Source: Bacillota bacterium
GTDB taxonomy: Bacteria; Bacillota; Clostridia; Christensenellales; Christensenellaceae
Length of the DNA: 64,000 nucleotides
Direction: 5' to 3'
Assembly (NCBI GenBank): GCA_023393165.1
Contig: JAEWMJ010000010.1
Span: 23,703-87,702, forward strand
Position numbers and translations under genes: made by a program. Every line of letters starts with the position of its first letter. The first letter of the stretch is position 1. The notes under the pieces are model-generated. The model was not told where the DNA came from, did not search any database, and saw only the letters and a program-made list of their open reading frames with translations. Below are positions 16,182-25,162 of the stretch, piece by piece.

Positions 16182-18500
16182 ATGGCGAACGATGAAAAAA
16201 ACAATCCCGATGTAAAGCAACCGGACAACGGTTCCCTGGTAAACGGTCACGCCCCCAGGACGATCCCGACGGAAGAAGGCGTTCTTCTTAAGATCGACTC
16301 CATTACCGAGAGAAAATCCGAACGCGGCAGCATTGTAAAAGGCTGGACGATCGACACCACGGATGCAAACGATATCGTAATCACGCTTCACACCTTTGAT
16401 CCGGCCAAATCGGTCAGCTTCCGGAACAACAAGATACGCACGGATGTGGTCGCGCTGTACAGCTATGCAGAAGACCTGCCCTTGTACACCGGGTTTGAGT
16501 TTATAACCGATCTCACCTATTTTGAGATCCGTTCCGTCACCGCAGTCAACCAGAAAAACAATTTGAGCGCCTTCGTACGGCACAGGGAATTTCCGCGGGT
16601 CACCAAGGACTTAAACCCAATCGAAAGGTTTTTCCGCACGGTATCCATGGCTTTTGAGCGCCTGCGCGCGCTGATAAAGGAAGGCAGGCTTTCTTTCAAA
16701 CCCTCCAAGTGGAAGGAATACGCGGACAAGGTCCGCATCATCCGCAAAGAAACCAAAACGTTCACCTATGAAGACTGGATCGTTGAAAACGAACCCAAAC
16801 GCGAAACCTACGAGGAGCAGCGCGCGCATGTATTTGAATCCAGCCCCCTCATCAGCATCGTGACGCCCGCATACAATACGCCTCCGGAATATTTTGACGA
16901 ACTGATGGTATCCCTTCAGTCCCAGACCTACGCCAAATGGGAGCTTTGCCTGGCGGACGGCGGCAGCAACCCCGAAACGATAGATTCTTTCAAGAACTGG
17001 CAGGAGAAAGAGCCCCGGCTTAAACTGAATCTTCTTGGCGAAAACCACGGTATTGCAGGAAACACCAACGCGGCTGCCGAGCTCGCTTCCGGGGAATATA
17101 TCGCGTTTCTGGACCACGACGATATCCTGCCTCCAGACGCGCTTTTTGAAATGGTAAAAACGGTAAACGAAACGGGCGCGGATTTCATCTATTCTGATTC
17201 GGATAATATCGACGAGGAAAAACGCCACTCCCCCTTCTTTAAACCGGATTTCGATCCGGATTTCCTGCGTGCGATCAACTATATCTGCCATTTTACGATC
17301 ATGAGCACGGAACTTTTTGATAAGGTCGGCCGGTTCCGGCTGGGCTTCGACGGTTCGCAGGATCACGACCTGTTCCTGCGCGCAACCGAACAGGCCAAAA
17401 AGATCGTCCATATCCCCAAAATACTGTACCACTGGCGGGCGCACAGCGAGTCTGTCGCCGCGAACCCCGGCTCCAAGCTGTATGCCGTGGAAGCGGGCAT
17501 AAAGGCCGTACAGGAGCATATGGACAGGATCGGGATGAAGGGAAAGTCGGAAAGCCGCGAAGGATACATTTTCAGCTACAGGATCCGCGCGGATATTATA
17601 GGCAATCCTATGGTTTCCATCATCATCCCAAACAAGGATTCTCTGAAATACTTAAAGCAATGCATTGATTCCATCCTGGAAAAATCGACCTATTCAAATT
17701 ATGAGATCCTGATTGTGGAAAACAACAGCCAGACGGAAGATATCTTCGGGTATTACCGGGAGATCGAAAAGAATGAGAAGGTACGCATTGTCACCTGGGA
17801 AGGCGGCTTCAACTTCTCGGCCATCAATAATTTCGCCGCGGGGCACGCAAAGGGCGAGCATCTTTTGTTCCTGAACAATGATACGCAGGTGATTACGCCC
17901 GGCTGGATAGAAGAAATGCTTATGTTTTCCCAGCGCGAAGATATCGGCGGCGTGGGCGCAAAACTGTTTTTTGAGGACGATACACTGCAGCACCTGGGCG
18001 TGATCATAGGCATCATGGGGATTGCAGGCCACAGCCAATCCGGCGCAATGAGCTATTTCCCGGGATACTTCAACAATCTTGTTCTGGCGAGGGAGGTCTC
18101 CGCGGTGACCGCGGCCTGTATGATGATGCGCAGGACAGTGTTTGAGGAATTAAACGGTTTTGACGAAGGATTCGTCGTCGCGCTCAACGATATGGACCTC
18201 TGCATGAAGATCTGCCGGGCGGGATACCGGATCGTCGCCACCCCGTATGCCCAGTTGCACCATTTTGAGTCCAAGACCAGAGGTTACGAGGACACCGACG
18301 AAAAGGTGATGCGCTACCACAGGGAAATATTCAAATTCATCGACCGGTGGGAGACCGAAATGCGCAAAGGCGACCCCTTCTACAATCCGAACCTGACCCT
18401 TGCCGGCATGGACTATGGGCTCCGGCGCAAGGACGAAATCGATTATATCGACTTTTACAAAAAATTGAAGGACAAATATATAAAAGAAGGAAAGTTATAA
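16182..18500 (+). CDS. Glycosyltransferase with two GT2 domains
   Basis: A 772-residue protein. Residues 1-220 form a variable, charged N-terminal part. The first GT-A domain starts with PLISIVTPAYNTP near 223 and has the DHDD metal motif near 310. A second starts with PMVSIIIPNKDS near 475 and has LFLNNDTQ near 562 and GAKLFFEDD near 590, ending with a W-x-E-like segment around 650. Such tandem GT2 enzymes build surface polysaccharides such as rhamnan or O-antigen-like chains, using nucleotide sugars on the cytoplasmic side. No transmembrane segment is evident. It stands alone with its own terminator rather than within a capsule cluster. Confidence 0.88.
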   Translation: MANDEKNNPDVKQPDNGSLVNGHAPRTIPTEEGVLLKIDSITERKSERGSIVKGWTIDTTDANDIVITLHTFDPAKSVSFRNNKIRTDVVALYSYAEDLPLYTGFEFITDLTYFEIRSVTAVNQKNNLSAFVRHREFPRVTKDLNPIERFFRTVSMAFERLRALIKEGRLSFKPSKWKEYADKVRIIRKETKTFTYEDWIVENEPKRETYEEQRAHVFESSPLISIVTPAYNTPPEYFDELMVSLQSQTYAKWELCLADGGSNPETIDSFKNWQEKEPRLKLNLLGENHGIAGNTNAAAELASGEYIAFLDHDDILPPDALFEMVKTVNETGADFIYSDSDNIDEEKRHSPFFKPDFDPDFLRAINYICHFTIMSTELFDKVGRFRLGFDGSQDHDLFLRATEQAKKIVHIPKILYHWRAHSESVAANPGSKLYAVEAGIKAVQEHMDRIGMKGKSESREGYIFSYRIRADIIGNPMVSIIIPNKDSLKYLKQCIDSILEKSTYSNYEILIVENNSQTEDIFGYYREIEKNEKVRIVTWEGGFNFSAINNFAAGHAKGEHLLFLNNDTQVITPGWIEEMLMFSQREDIGGVGAKLFFEDDTLQHLGVIIGIMGIAGHSQSGAMSYFPGYFNNLVLAREVSAVTAACMMMRRTVFEELNGFDEGFVVALNDMDLCMKICRAGYRIVATPYAQLHHFESKTRGYEDTDEKVMRYHREIFKFIDRWETEMRKGDPFYNPNLTLAGMDYGLRRKDEIDYIDFYKKLKDKYIKEGKL

Positions 18501-18502
18501 AA

Positions 18503-18524
18503 AAAGGCCGCATATGCGGCCTTT
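18503..18524. terminator. Bidirectional terminator between convergent genes
   Basis: AAAGGCCGCA pairs with TGCGGCCTTT directly after the glycosyltransferase stop and just beyond the DUF3784-like gene. Confidence 0.8.
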
Positions 18525-18528
18525 GCTG

Positions 18529-19254
18529 TTAAATGCCTGATTCCAGCTCTTCGTATAATTTCTGCGTTTCAGCCTCGGACCCGCAATTCAGAATGATCAG
18601 TTCATCCCCGGCATCCAGGTAGATAAACGGCGGTTTTGACGTATCGACAAAGAGCGTAAGCGCCTTTCCGTCCGATTTGAACCGGCCTTTCAGAATGGTA
18701 TTCAAATCAAATCCGTTGGTTTTGATTAAATTGCCGGGCATACCGTCTTTAAGCTCCACACTTTTTACGTCCGTGAGGCTGAAAGATTCGGCGTACATGC
18801 CCGAAACGCTCAGAACGCCGTCCGCGACGGTAAACTCCGGATTCAGGCTGCCCGTATAGAGCATAATAAAAACCGCCGCAAGGACGATCACGACAAAGAC
18901 AGCGGAACCGGTTGTGAGCGCCCTGGATCTCTTTTTTTGCTTTTCGTTGCGGTTGTACTTTTGGGATAAGGAAACCGAGATAAAACTAAACGGCATGACG
19001 AGAAGAATCAGAATGATCCCCGCAAGATCATACTCCAGATAAAAGCAGATCCCACCTGCGGCTACGGCTCCCGCGCATGCAAACAAACAGTTCGAGACCG
19101 TCTTTCCCATCTTTTCAACATCCACATTCCGCTGCTGTTCTTCGGTCATCATGTTAAACCCTGAAATCATCCAGTAGGTTTTTTTAAAGCGGATCATGCA
19201 GGCGCAAAGTAGCAGCAGCGCCGCGGTTGCAAGTAAAATAATAAATGCGATCAT
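18529..19254 (-). CDS. DUF3784-like membrane protein with PH-like C-terminal domain
   Basis: A 241-residue membrane protein. Segment 1 lies at residues 3-21, followed by a cytoplasmic motif WMISGFNMMTEEQQRNVDVEKMGK typical of DUF3784 proteins, then three more hydrophobic segments (about 55-72, 76-94 and 116-133). The C-terminal 100 residues are a soluble beta-rich domain resembling bacterial PH-like domains. Function is unknown in the family. The gene is monocistronic and convergent with the glycosyltransferase gene. Confidence 0.7.
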   Translation of the reverse strand: MIAFIILLATAALLLLCACMIRFKKTYWMISGFNMMTEEQQRNVDVEKMGKTVSNCLFACAGAVAAGGICFYLEYDLAGIILILLVMPFSFISVSLSQKYNRNEKQKKRSRALTTGSAVFVVIVLAAVFIMLYTGSLNPEFTVADGVLSVSGMYAESFSLTDVKSVELKDGMPGNLIKTNGFDLNTILKGRFKSDGKALTLFVDTSKPPFIYLDAGDELIILNCGSEAETQKLYEELESGI

Positions 19255-19524
19255 AAATCATCCTCCGGAAATAATTTTATTCTGCTTGGATAAAAATGTA
19301 AAGCTAAATATATGCCGGGGTCTTTTTTACACTTTGATAAAAGCATTTTTTCGTCTTTAAGACAAAATTATTTATCCGTTTCTCTCCCCTTGTCATGCCC
19401 ATCCGACATAATATTTTATTTTTTTTATTTATATTCCCTTTCCCATCTGTTATAATATTGTTTAAAAGATTACGAATACTAATCATATTGAGCCCAAGGC
19501 TCATCAAACGAAACGAGGTTATTT

Positions 19525-20529
19525 ATGTCATTAGTGCTGATTGTTGCGCTTTTGCTTGTTTGTGCGTCAATTTTCGTAAACGGGTGGACAGACGCGCCAA
19601 ACGCGATCGCAACTGTTGTTTCTACCAGAGTACTTCGTCCGCGGACAGCCGTTATAATGGCTACGATCTTTAATCTTGTAGGCATCATGTGTTTCGGCTC
19701 GGCCGTCGCAAGCACCATCGCCAATCTGGTGAACGTGGGCACGGGTGCAAATCCATTGATCGCCATATGCGCCGCCCAGTTATCCATTGTGATCTGGTCG
19801 GTATCGGCCTGGAAATTCGGCATACCCACCAGTGAAAGCCATGCGCTGATCGCCGGCCTGATGGGTTCGGGCATTGCGTACAACGGGCTCTCCGCTTTCA
19901 GGCTCCCTGAATTTGAAAAGGTGCTCTGGGGCATCGTTATCGCAACCATTGTTGGTTTTTTTGCAACTTATTTTGTTACAAAGCTGATCCGGTTTTTGTT
20001 CAAGCGCGTGAAACGCGCCAAGGCAAACCGGTTTTTTTCTAGCGGCCAGATCGTTTCCGCCGCTTTGATGGCAACCAGCCACGGCGCGCAGGACGGACAG
20101 AAATTTATGGGCGTGTTTGTACTGGTAATGCTGCTGGCAAGCAACCAGGTGATACCCGAACAGATCAGCATTCCGCTTTGGATCATGCTTCTCTGCGCTC
20201 TGGTCATGGGCATCGGCACCTCCATAGGCGGTTACAGGATCATCAAGACGATGGGGATCGACATGGTGAAGCTGGAAAAATACCAGGGATTTTCCGCCGA
20301 GATCGTTGCATCCTTATGCATGCTGGTCACCACGGTTTCCTCGGGCATCCCGCTTTCCACCACCAACACCAAGGGCGCGGCTATGATGGGCGCGGGCGCG
20401 GCGCGGAAGTTTTCGGATGTAAACTGGGGGATCGCCAGAGAAATGGTGATCGCGTGGGTTTTGACTTTCCCGGTTTGCATGGGTCTCGGGTATGTGATGA
20501 CCAAACTTTTTATAGTCTTGTTTGGATAA
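19525..20529 (+). CDS. Pit-family low-affinity inorganic phosphate transporter
   Basis: A 334-residue membrane transporter of the PiT family. The duplicated signature appears as NGWTDAPNAIA near residue 19 (usually G-A-N-D-x-x-N) and SHGAQDGQK near 188, with about ten hydrophobic segments. PiT proteins import metal-phosphate complexes with protons or Na+. TATAAT near 19451-19456 is the likely -10. The DUF47 accessory gene follows 32 bases downstream, the usual arrangement for this transporter pair. Confidence 0.9.
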   Translation: MSLVLIVALLLVCASIFVNGWTDAPNAIATVVSTRVLRPRTAVIMATIFNLVGIMCFGSAVASTIANLVNVGTGANPLIAICAAQLSIVIWSVSAWKFGIPTSESHALIAGLMGSGIAYNGLSAFRLPEFEKVLWGIVIATIVGFFATYFVTKLIRFLFKRVKRAKANRFFSSGQIVSAALMATSHGAQDGQKFMGVFVLVMLLASNQVIPEQISIPLWIMLLCALVMGIGTSIGGYRIIKTMGIDMVKLEKYQGFSAEIVASLCMLVTTVSSGIPLSTTNTKGAAMMGAGAARKFSDVNWGIAREMVIAWVLTFPVCMGLGYVMTKLFIVLFG

Positions 20530-20561
20530 AAGTATAATTTTCTGAAAGGGATTAAATATCA

Positions 20562-21194
20562 ATGAGCAATTTTTTTTCAAAAGGGCCGGACTATTACGCG
20601 TTATTCGAAAAAGGGATCAGCATTACCTGCAAGGCAGCCAAGGTTCTTAAAAAATCGTTTGGCGACGGCAAGATAGACAAGATTGAGATCGTTCAGCTGA
20701 AGGAAGTGGAGCACGAGGGGGACAAGCATGTTCACGAATGCTTCAACCTGATCGCCGACGCTTTTATTACGCCCATCAGCAGTTCGGATATGATGAGCCT
20801 GGTAAACGCGATCGAATGCATTACGGACAGCATCAACGAAATCGGGAACCAGATCTATATGATGCATATTTCCGAATCCAATGAAACCGTCGATCAAATG
20901 GTAGACCTGATCGACGAAAGCTGCGAGGGCCTTCTCGTATTGCTGACCGAATTCAAGCATTTCCAGAAGAATATGAAAAAGATCAAGGAATTGACCGTAC
21001 AGATCAACCATCTGGAAGAGAAGGGCGACGAGGTTTACAACGAAGGCATGCGCGCCCTATTCCACCCTGGAAAAGAAATACCGCTGATAGACATCGTCCG
21101 CCTGCAGAACCTCTACATTACCCTTGAGAAAGCGCTGGACAGGTGTGAAGACGTTGCGGATATCGTTGAGCAGATAATCATATCCAATACCTGA
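20562..21194 (+). CDS. DUF47 (PhoU-like) Pit accessory protein
   Basis: A 210-residue all-helical protein of the PhoU-related DUF47 family. The D-K-I-E-I-V-Q-L-K-E-x-E-H-E-G-D segment near residues 43-58 and the matching NHLEEKGDEVYNEGM near 146 carry the conserved acidic, metal-binding E-x3-D repeats. The family modulates the Pit transporter encoded just upstream. Length is normal, and it shares the operon terminator at 21234-21274. Confidence 0.88.
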   Translation: MSNFFSKGPDYYALFEKGISITCKAAKVLKKSFGDGKIDKIEIVQLKEVEHEGDKHVHECFNLIADAFITPISSSDMMSLVNAIECITDSINEIGNQIYMMHISESNETVDQMVDLIDESCEGLLVLLTEFKHFQKNMKKIKELTVQINHLEEKGDEVYNEGMRALFHPGKEIPLIDIVRLQNLYITLEKALDRCEDVADIVEQIIISNT

Positions 21195-21233
21195 TTATTC
21201 AGCCCGTTCCTTAAATACCTCAGAATATAAAAT

Positions 21234-21274
21234 AAGAGTCTTAAAAACGCTTCTGTTTCTAAGACTCTTTTTGT
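21234..21274 (+). terminator. Terminator of the Pit-DUF47 operon
   Basis: AAGAGTCTTA pairs with TAAGACTCTT over a 16-base loop, followed by TTTTTG. Confidence 0.75.
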
Positions 21275-21439
21275 TTTGAAGTATGAAATTATTCTTTTAA
21301 TCATGCAGCGCTTTTCTAAAATAATTATCAGTTGCTCCTCGTCATTTTTATACTTTTTTTTCAAAAAAACGTCTAAATTCGAACATACCGACGCATTTAT
21401 GAATACTATAAATACAGAAATAGGAAGGAGGTAATCCAC

Positions 21440-21607
21440 ATGTGCTGTTGTAATGGATTTGGCGGATTTGGAGGTTTCGGCGGCTTCGGTGGTTTCGGCG
21501 GTTTTGGCTTTGACCCATTCTTTGGCGGTTTTGGCTTTGACCCGTTCTTTCGCCGCCGCTGCTTCGGCTTTGACCCATTCTGCTGCCGCCGCTGCTGCAG
21601 ATTCTAA
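21440..21607 (+). CDS. 55-residue Phe-Gly repeat, Cys/Arg-rich mini-protein
   Basis: A short frame with the strong ribosome site AGGAAGGAGG placed eight bases before the ATG. It encodes 55 residues: MCCCN, then five or six G-G-F units, then three copies of FGFDPF separated by GG and RRRC, ending CCRRCCRF. About half of the residues are Phe or Gly, with eight Cys and six Arg. There is no signal peptide or membrane segment. The low-complexity F-G pattern suggests a self-associating or coat-like protein, and the Cys clusters suggest cross-linking or metal binding. No named family is recognised. It follows the Pit operon terminator and precedes a palindromic repeat. Confidence 0.72.
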   Translation: MCCCNGFGGFGGFGGFGGFGGFGFDPFFGGFGFDPFFRRRCFGFDPFCCRRCCRF

Positions 21608-21669
21608 TGATAAAAAGCGTTAACCTAATAAGCTATGCCCAAAACTCCTCCTTAAATATTGCGGCACAA

Positions 21670-21745
21670 GCAATCTTTGGATTTTTGGGAATACGGGACA
21701 AAGTTTGTCCCGTACATACGCGGTAAATCCAAACTTACATATTGC
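21670..21745. repeat. Nested palindrome between the FG mini-protein and CooT genes
   Basis: The inner perfect stem is TACGGGACAAA-g-TTTGTCCCGTA (21692-21714). The outer arms GCAATCTTTGGATTT and AAATCCAAA...ATTGC pair around it. It could serve as a terminator for both flanking convergent genes, or be a small repeat. Confidence 0.6.
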
Positions 21746-21768
21746 AAGCCCGAATACGTTGGGCAATT

Positions 21769-21963
21769 CTATTCCGGCTGCTTTTCCAGAACGACCCTGT
21801 GGTCAACCAGCGCCATTTCCTTTATTCTGGCCTTTACCTTTTTCGTCTCGGAAAATATGTTTTCCATATAGATTCCGTCTTCTTCCGGAATGATCTTGTC
21901 TACCGATTCCATAAACAGTTTTTCTTTTCCGTTTTCAATCATATACACATTTGATTCACACAT
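21769..21963 (-). CDS. CooT-family nickel-binding protein
   Basis: A 64-residue protein matching the CooT family. It starts MCESNVYM with the conserved Cys2, followed by alternating beta strands with a central D-K-I segment and ending in a short IKEMALVDHRVVL strand. CooT dimers bind one nickel through Cys2 and take part in CO dehydrogenase maturation. Length is typical. It is the last gene of a leftward module that also encodes a DUF3842 protein and an ECF-type nickel/cobalt importer, which supports a nickel role. No CODH gene is in the window. Confidence 0.8.
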   Translation of the reverse strand: MCESNVYMIENGKEKLFMESVDKIIPEEDGIYMENIFSETKKVKARIKEMALVDHRVVLEKQPE

Positions 21964-21964
21964 T

Positions 21965-22381
21965 TTATTTACCCTCCAAAAGTCCTTTCAATATGTTTAC
22001 AGCCTCGTCTATCATATGCGGAAGAGGCTCGCTTCTTGTCCCGACTATTTTTAATTTATAATTATTGAGCGGTATCAATATTTTGACCGCTTCGCTGGAG
22101 GCGATTGCCGACGCCATTCCCGGGGACAGTTCCCCCGTCATCGCATTTGCGGCGATAATGCCGACCGGGCCTAAGATTACGTCCGCACGCCCGGCGTTAT
22201 AACAGACGGCGTTTTCACCCGAAGCGCATTCGTTCGCGCCCGCCTTCATCATCACGGACGCGGCAAGCGCATTGGTGCCCAGACCGAGTATATCAATCTC
22301 ATTCCCCAGGACCTGCCTGATCTTTTCTACGATGGCGCGTCCCATGCCGCCGCCCTGTCCGTCAATCACCGCAACTTTCAT
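21965..22381 (-). CDS. DUF3842 family protein
   Basis: A 138-residue protein with an N-terminal nucleotide-binding-like turn (VAVIDGQGGGMG, residues 3-14) and a central GLGTNALAASVMMKAGA segment. This is typical of DUF3842, a small family of unknown function found beside nickel/cobalt transport and CooT genes. It overlaps the upstream cbiO-like gene by about 20 bases and ends one base before the CooT gene, so all are co-translated. A link to metal allocation is inferred from context only. Confidence 0.75.
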   Translation of the reverse strand: MKVAVIDGQGGGMGRAIVEKIRQVLGNEIDILGLGTNALAASVMMKAGANECASGENAVCYNAGRADVILGPVGIIAANAMTGELSPGMASAIASSEAVKILIPLNNYKLKIVGTRSEPLPHMIDEAVNILKGLLEGK

Positions 22382-23138
22382 TGCTTACCTCCGTCTCCCG
22401 CCGTCCGCAGTTCTGGAACATCAGCGGGATCTCCAGCCCGCTCAAATCCATCAGGGCGGCGTCGCATACGATCTCGCTTGTTTTGCCGTCCGCACGCACG
22501 CAGCCGTCCTGCAGCACGATGGTGCGCCCGCAGATTTCGTATATCATATCGATATCGTGGCTGGCGATGATCTTGGTATGGCTGAATTCTTTCAGCATGC
22601 CCATCACCCGGCGTCTGGCCCTGGGATCAAGCGCGCTGGTGGGTTCGTCCAGAATGAGAACGTCCGGCTGCATGGACAGCACGCTCGCGATGGCCGCGCT
22701 GCGTTTTTCCCCGCCCGAAAGCTTATAGGGCGCCCTGTCCTTCAGATGTTCGATGCCTACCGTGCGCAGCGCCTCTAAAGCCCGCGTTTCCACTTCGGGT
22801 TCGGCGTAATGGTAATTGCGCGGCCCGAACGCGACGTCTTCGTATACCGTGGTCATGAAAAGCTGGTCGTCAGGATTCTGCAATACCATGCCAAGGCGCT
22901 GCCGTATCTGCGGAAGCGTTTTTTTAGTGACCGCGACATCTCCCACCAGTACCTCGCCGGCTGTGGGCATAATAACGCCCATCAGCAGCATCAGCAGGGT
23001 GGATTTGCCCGCCCCGTTGGCTCCTATGATCCCCACGGATTCCCCGTGGCCTATCAGAAAAGATATATCGTGAACCGCTTTATGGCCGTCCGGATAGACG
23101 TATTCAAGGCCCCGCGCTTCGATTTTATGATGGCTCAT
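22362..23138 (-). CDS. cbiO: Nickel/cobalt ECF transporter ATP-binding protein (CbiO/NikO)
   Basis: A 258-residue ABC ATPase. Walker A GANGAGKST is at about 38-46, the Q-loop LQNPDDQLF near 85-93 (typical of energy-coupling-factor ATPases), the signature LSGGEKRS near 140, and Walker B VLILDEPT near 159. It powers metal import together with the CbiQ- and CbiM-like proteins encoded upstream. Length is normal. Confidence 0.9.
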   Translation of the reverse strand: MSHHKIEARGLEYVYPDGHKAVHDISFLIGHGESVGIIGANGAGKSTLLMLLMGVIMPTAGEVLVGDVAVTKKTLPQIRQRLGMVLQNPDDQLFMTTVYEDVAFGPRNYHYAEPEVETRALEALRTVGIEHLKDRAPYKLSGGEKRSAAIASVLSMQPDVLILDEPTSALDPRARRRVMGMLKEFSHTKIIASHDIDMIYEICGRTIVLQDGCVRADGKTSEIVCDAALMDLSGLEIPLMFQNCGRRETEVSNESCGD

Positions 23139-23173
23139 ATTTTAAAAATCATCCCATACCGTATATAAAAATT

Positions 23174-23971
23174 TTATGTGAACATATTGCCCAGAAGCCC
23201 GGCAAAATTCAGAATTCTCACTGCAATAAAAAATATAACCCAACCTATAAGAAAAGTCAAATCTCCGCCGCGTACGGCCTGCGCTTTGCCGGTATGATAT
23301 TCCCCTTCAAACCCGCGAAGCTGCATGGCTGCATAGAGCCGCTGCGCCCGGTCGTATGTGCGCAGCAGAAGCTGCCCCGCAAACGATCCCCACACCTTGT
23401 ACTGGATCCCCTTCTGCAGGGGCGCGCGCAGCGAATAAGCGACTGCCGTGTTGTTGGCCTCCTCCAGCAGCACGGTGATATACCGGTACGTCAGGAGAAG
23501 CTGCAGAACCAGCAGGCGCGGCACCCGGAGCTGCCGGAACGCCGCCGACAGGTTTTCCATGCCGGTGGTGGCGATCAGCAGCAGGCCCGCGGTCACTGTC
23601 AGGACGCCCTTTATCAGAAGGGACGCAAAAGTGATCCAGCCGCCGGCGAGCCGGACGCCCGCAAATATGACCGGTTCCCTGTCGAATACCGGATTGAATA
23701 CGCCGATGAGCACAATAAAAGGAAGGACGACAAGCAGCCTCTTTGCAAGAAGCCTGGCGGGTATGTCTGCAGCCGGTATCATGATGATCGGAAAAATAGC
23801 GAAGGGCAGCAGGCCCGCGATGTCATACCTTCCGGGAGATACCACAAAAATGATATAGATTATGACAACAAGCAGCTTAATAAGAGGATTCAAAGCGTTT
23901 ACACCGTTATCCCGCAGCGCAAGGTCGTCCAGAGAACGTATGGCAACTATGGAATTCACCAGCTTGGACAA
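23174..23971 (-). CDS. cbiQ: Nickel/cobalt ECF transporter transmembrane protein (CbiQ/NikQ)
   Basis: A 265-residue membrane protein with about five hydrophobic segments. It includes the coupling region where ATPases dock, ending A-x-R-G-F-x-G (MQLRGFEGEYHTG near residue 220), and an internal TAVAYSLRAPLQKG segment near 175. It is the T component of the ECF importer and lies between the cbiM-like and cbiO-like genes. Confidence 0.88.
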   Translation of the reverse strand: MSKLVNSIVAIRSLDDLALRDNGVNALNPLIKLLVVIIYIIFVVSPGRYDIAGLLPFAIFPIIMIPAADIPARLLAKRLLVVLPFIVLIGVFNPVFDREPVIFAGVRLAGGWITFASLLIKGVLTVTAGLLLIATTGMENLSAAFRQLRVPRLLVLQLLLTYRYITVLLEEANNTAVAYSLRAPLQKGIQYKVWGSFAGQLLLRTYDRAQRLYAAMQLRGFEGEYHTGKAQAVRGGDLTFLIGWVIFFIAVRILNFAGLLGNMFT

Positions 23972-24060
23972 TCTGAAACCCCCTTTAATATATCAGATTA
24001 CAGTATACCCGGACTAAAATTTCCAGCAAATTATGAAGGCCGCAAAGTAATTGGCGGTTC

Positions 24061-25071
24061 TCAGCGGGCTGACCTTCTTCTTTTTCTGAAAAAGCTGATC
24101 AAAAACCCTATCAGGCCTGCGATCGCCAGGGTAATCACGGCTCCCACGATCCCCGATACGCTGGTCCCCGCATTTGCGGACGCCGCCTCGGAATCTTTAA
24201 ACCCATAATCGGGCAGTACGGCTGTGTTTTGCTGCGCCTCGGAGAATTGCGTATAGACTTCGCCCTGCGCCTCCAGTTCCGCCTGCCCTGTCGTGTTGAT
24301 CATGGACCATTCCAGGCCGTCCGGGTTCGATGAGGCAAACCATGAAACAAAGCCCCCCACGGCCAGCGCCAGAACGATGAAAACAATCAGGACTTTTTTC
24401 ATGGGTTTAGGGGACAGATTCCTTTGAAGATTTGGTCCTTCCAATATCTCGGGCCGCGCCCTCCACACGAATGTGACCACAGCGGCGGTCACCAGGCCTT
24501 CCACTACGCCGATCGCCAGGTGGATGGGCTGCATCAGGGATGCAAACACGGCAAAGGGCAGCTCGGTCTTGCCGGACAGGAGCGTTTCCAGCACCACGCT
24601 GAAAGCGCCCAGCTGCAAAGCCGTTATGGAAGCCAGCATGGAACCGGCGAATATCCGTTTGGGCGAATATCCTTTTCTCAAAATAAATTTCATGATCAGC
24701 GGATAGGCGATAAAGCAGGCATAAAATCCCATATTGAATACGTTTGCGCCGTATGCCAAAAGTCCCCCGTCCGCAAAGAAAAGCGCCTGTACAAGGAGCA
24801 CCGAAAGCAGCGTCAGGAACCCCGCGTAGGGGCCGAGCAGCGCGGCAAGCAATATGCCTCCCGCCAGGTGCCCGCTGGAACCTGTTCCCGGTATGGTGAA
24901 ATTGATCATCTGGGCGGCGAAAACAAACGCGCCCATTACGCCCATGAACGGGACCTTTTTATCGTCCAGTTCCGGCTTGACTTTTTTTATGGAATACGCG
25001 GCCGCTCCTGCGGTTGCGGCCATCATAGCGATCCCGACTGCGGGCGAGATCAAGGCGTCCGCCATATGCAT
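24061..25071 (-). CDS. cbiM: Nickel/cobalt ECF transporter substrate-binding protein CbiM/NikM with C-terminal PDGLE domain
   Basis: A 336-residue fusion. The start at 25071 gives the N-terminus MHMADALISP. In this family His2 is a metal ligand, so the two-residue MH start is functionally required and rules out longer starts; AGGGAG is upstream. The first 215 residues form the membrane S component. From about 225 there is a second part with a membrane segment, the motif NPDGLEW, an extracytoplasmic loop and a last membrane segment near the Arg-rich end. This second part is the PDGLE (CbiN/NikN-like) domain, so both subunits are fused. It is the first gene of the nickel/cobalt module. Confidence 0.9.
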   Translation of the reverse strand: MHMADALISPAVGIAMMAATAGAAAYSIKKVKPELDDKKVPFMGVMGAFVFAAQMINFTIPGTGSSGHLAGGILLAALLGPYAGFLTLLSVLLVQALFFADGGLLAYGANVFNMGFYACFIAYPLIMKFILRKGYSPKRIFAGSMLASITALQLGAFSVVLETLLSGKTELPFAVFASLMQPIHLAIGVVEGLVTAAVVTFVWRARPEILEGPNLQRNLSPKPMKKVLIVFIVLALAVGGFVSWFASSNPDGLEWSMINTTGQAELEAQGEVYTQFSEAQQNTAVLPDYGFKDSEAASANAGTSVSGIVGAVITLAIAGLIGFLISFFRKRRRSAR

Positions 25072-25093
25072 ATAAATCACTCCCTGCAAAATA

Positions 25094-25136
25094 ATAACCC
25101 AAAGAAGGGCGTTACGTTAAACCCTTCATGGGTTAT
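25094..25136 (-). promoter_or_regulatory. Nested leader hairpin just upstream of the nickel/cobalt operon start
   Basis: The outer stem is ATAACCC/GGGTTAT and the inner stem GAAGGG/CCCTTC. Read on the minus strand it ends in TATTTT just before the ribosome site. A competing small hairpin ACCC-atgaa-GGGT is possible within it. This looks like an attenuator or a translation-control structure. Confidence 0.45.
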
Positions 25137-25162
25137 ATTTTGTACGGTTCAATGATTCTTAA

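Noticed and set aside
16611..17519. 302-codon open frame opposite the glycosyltransferase
   Set aside because: Same reason: antisense shadow of a GT2 domain with clear motifs on the other strand.
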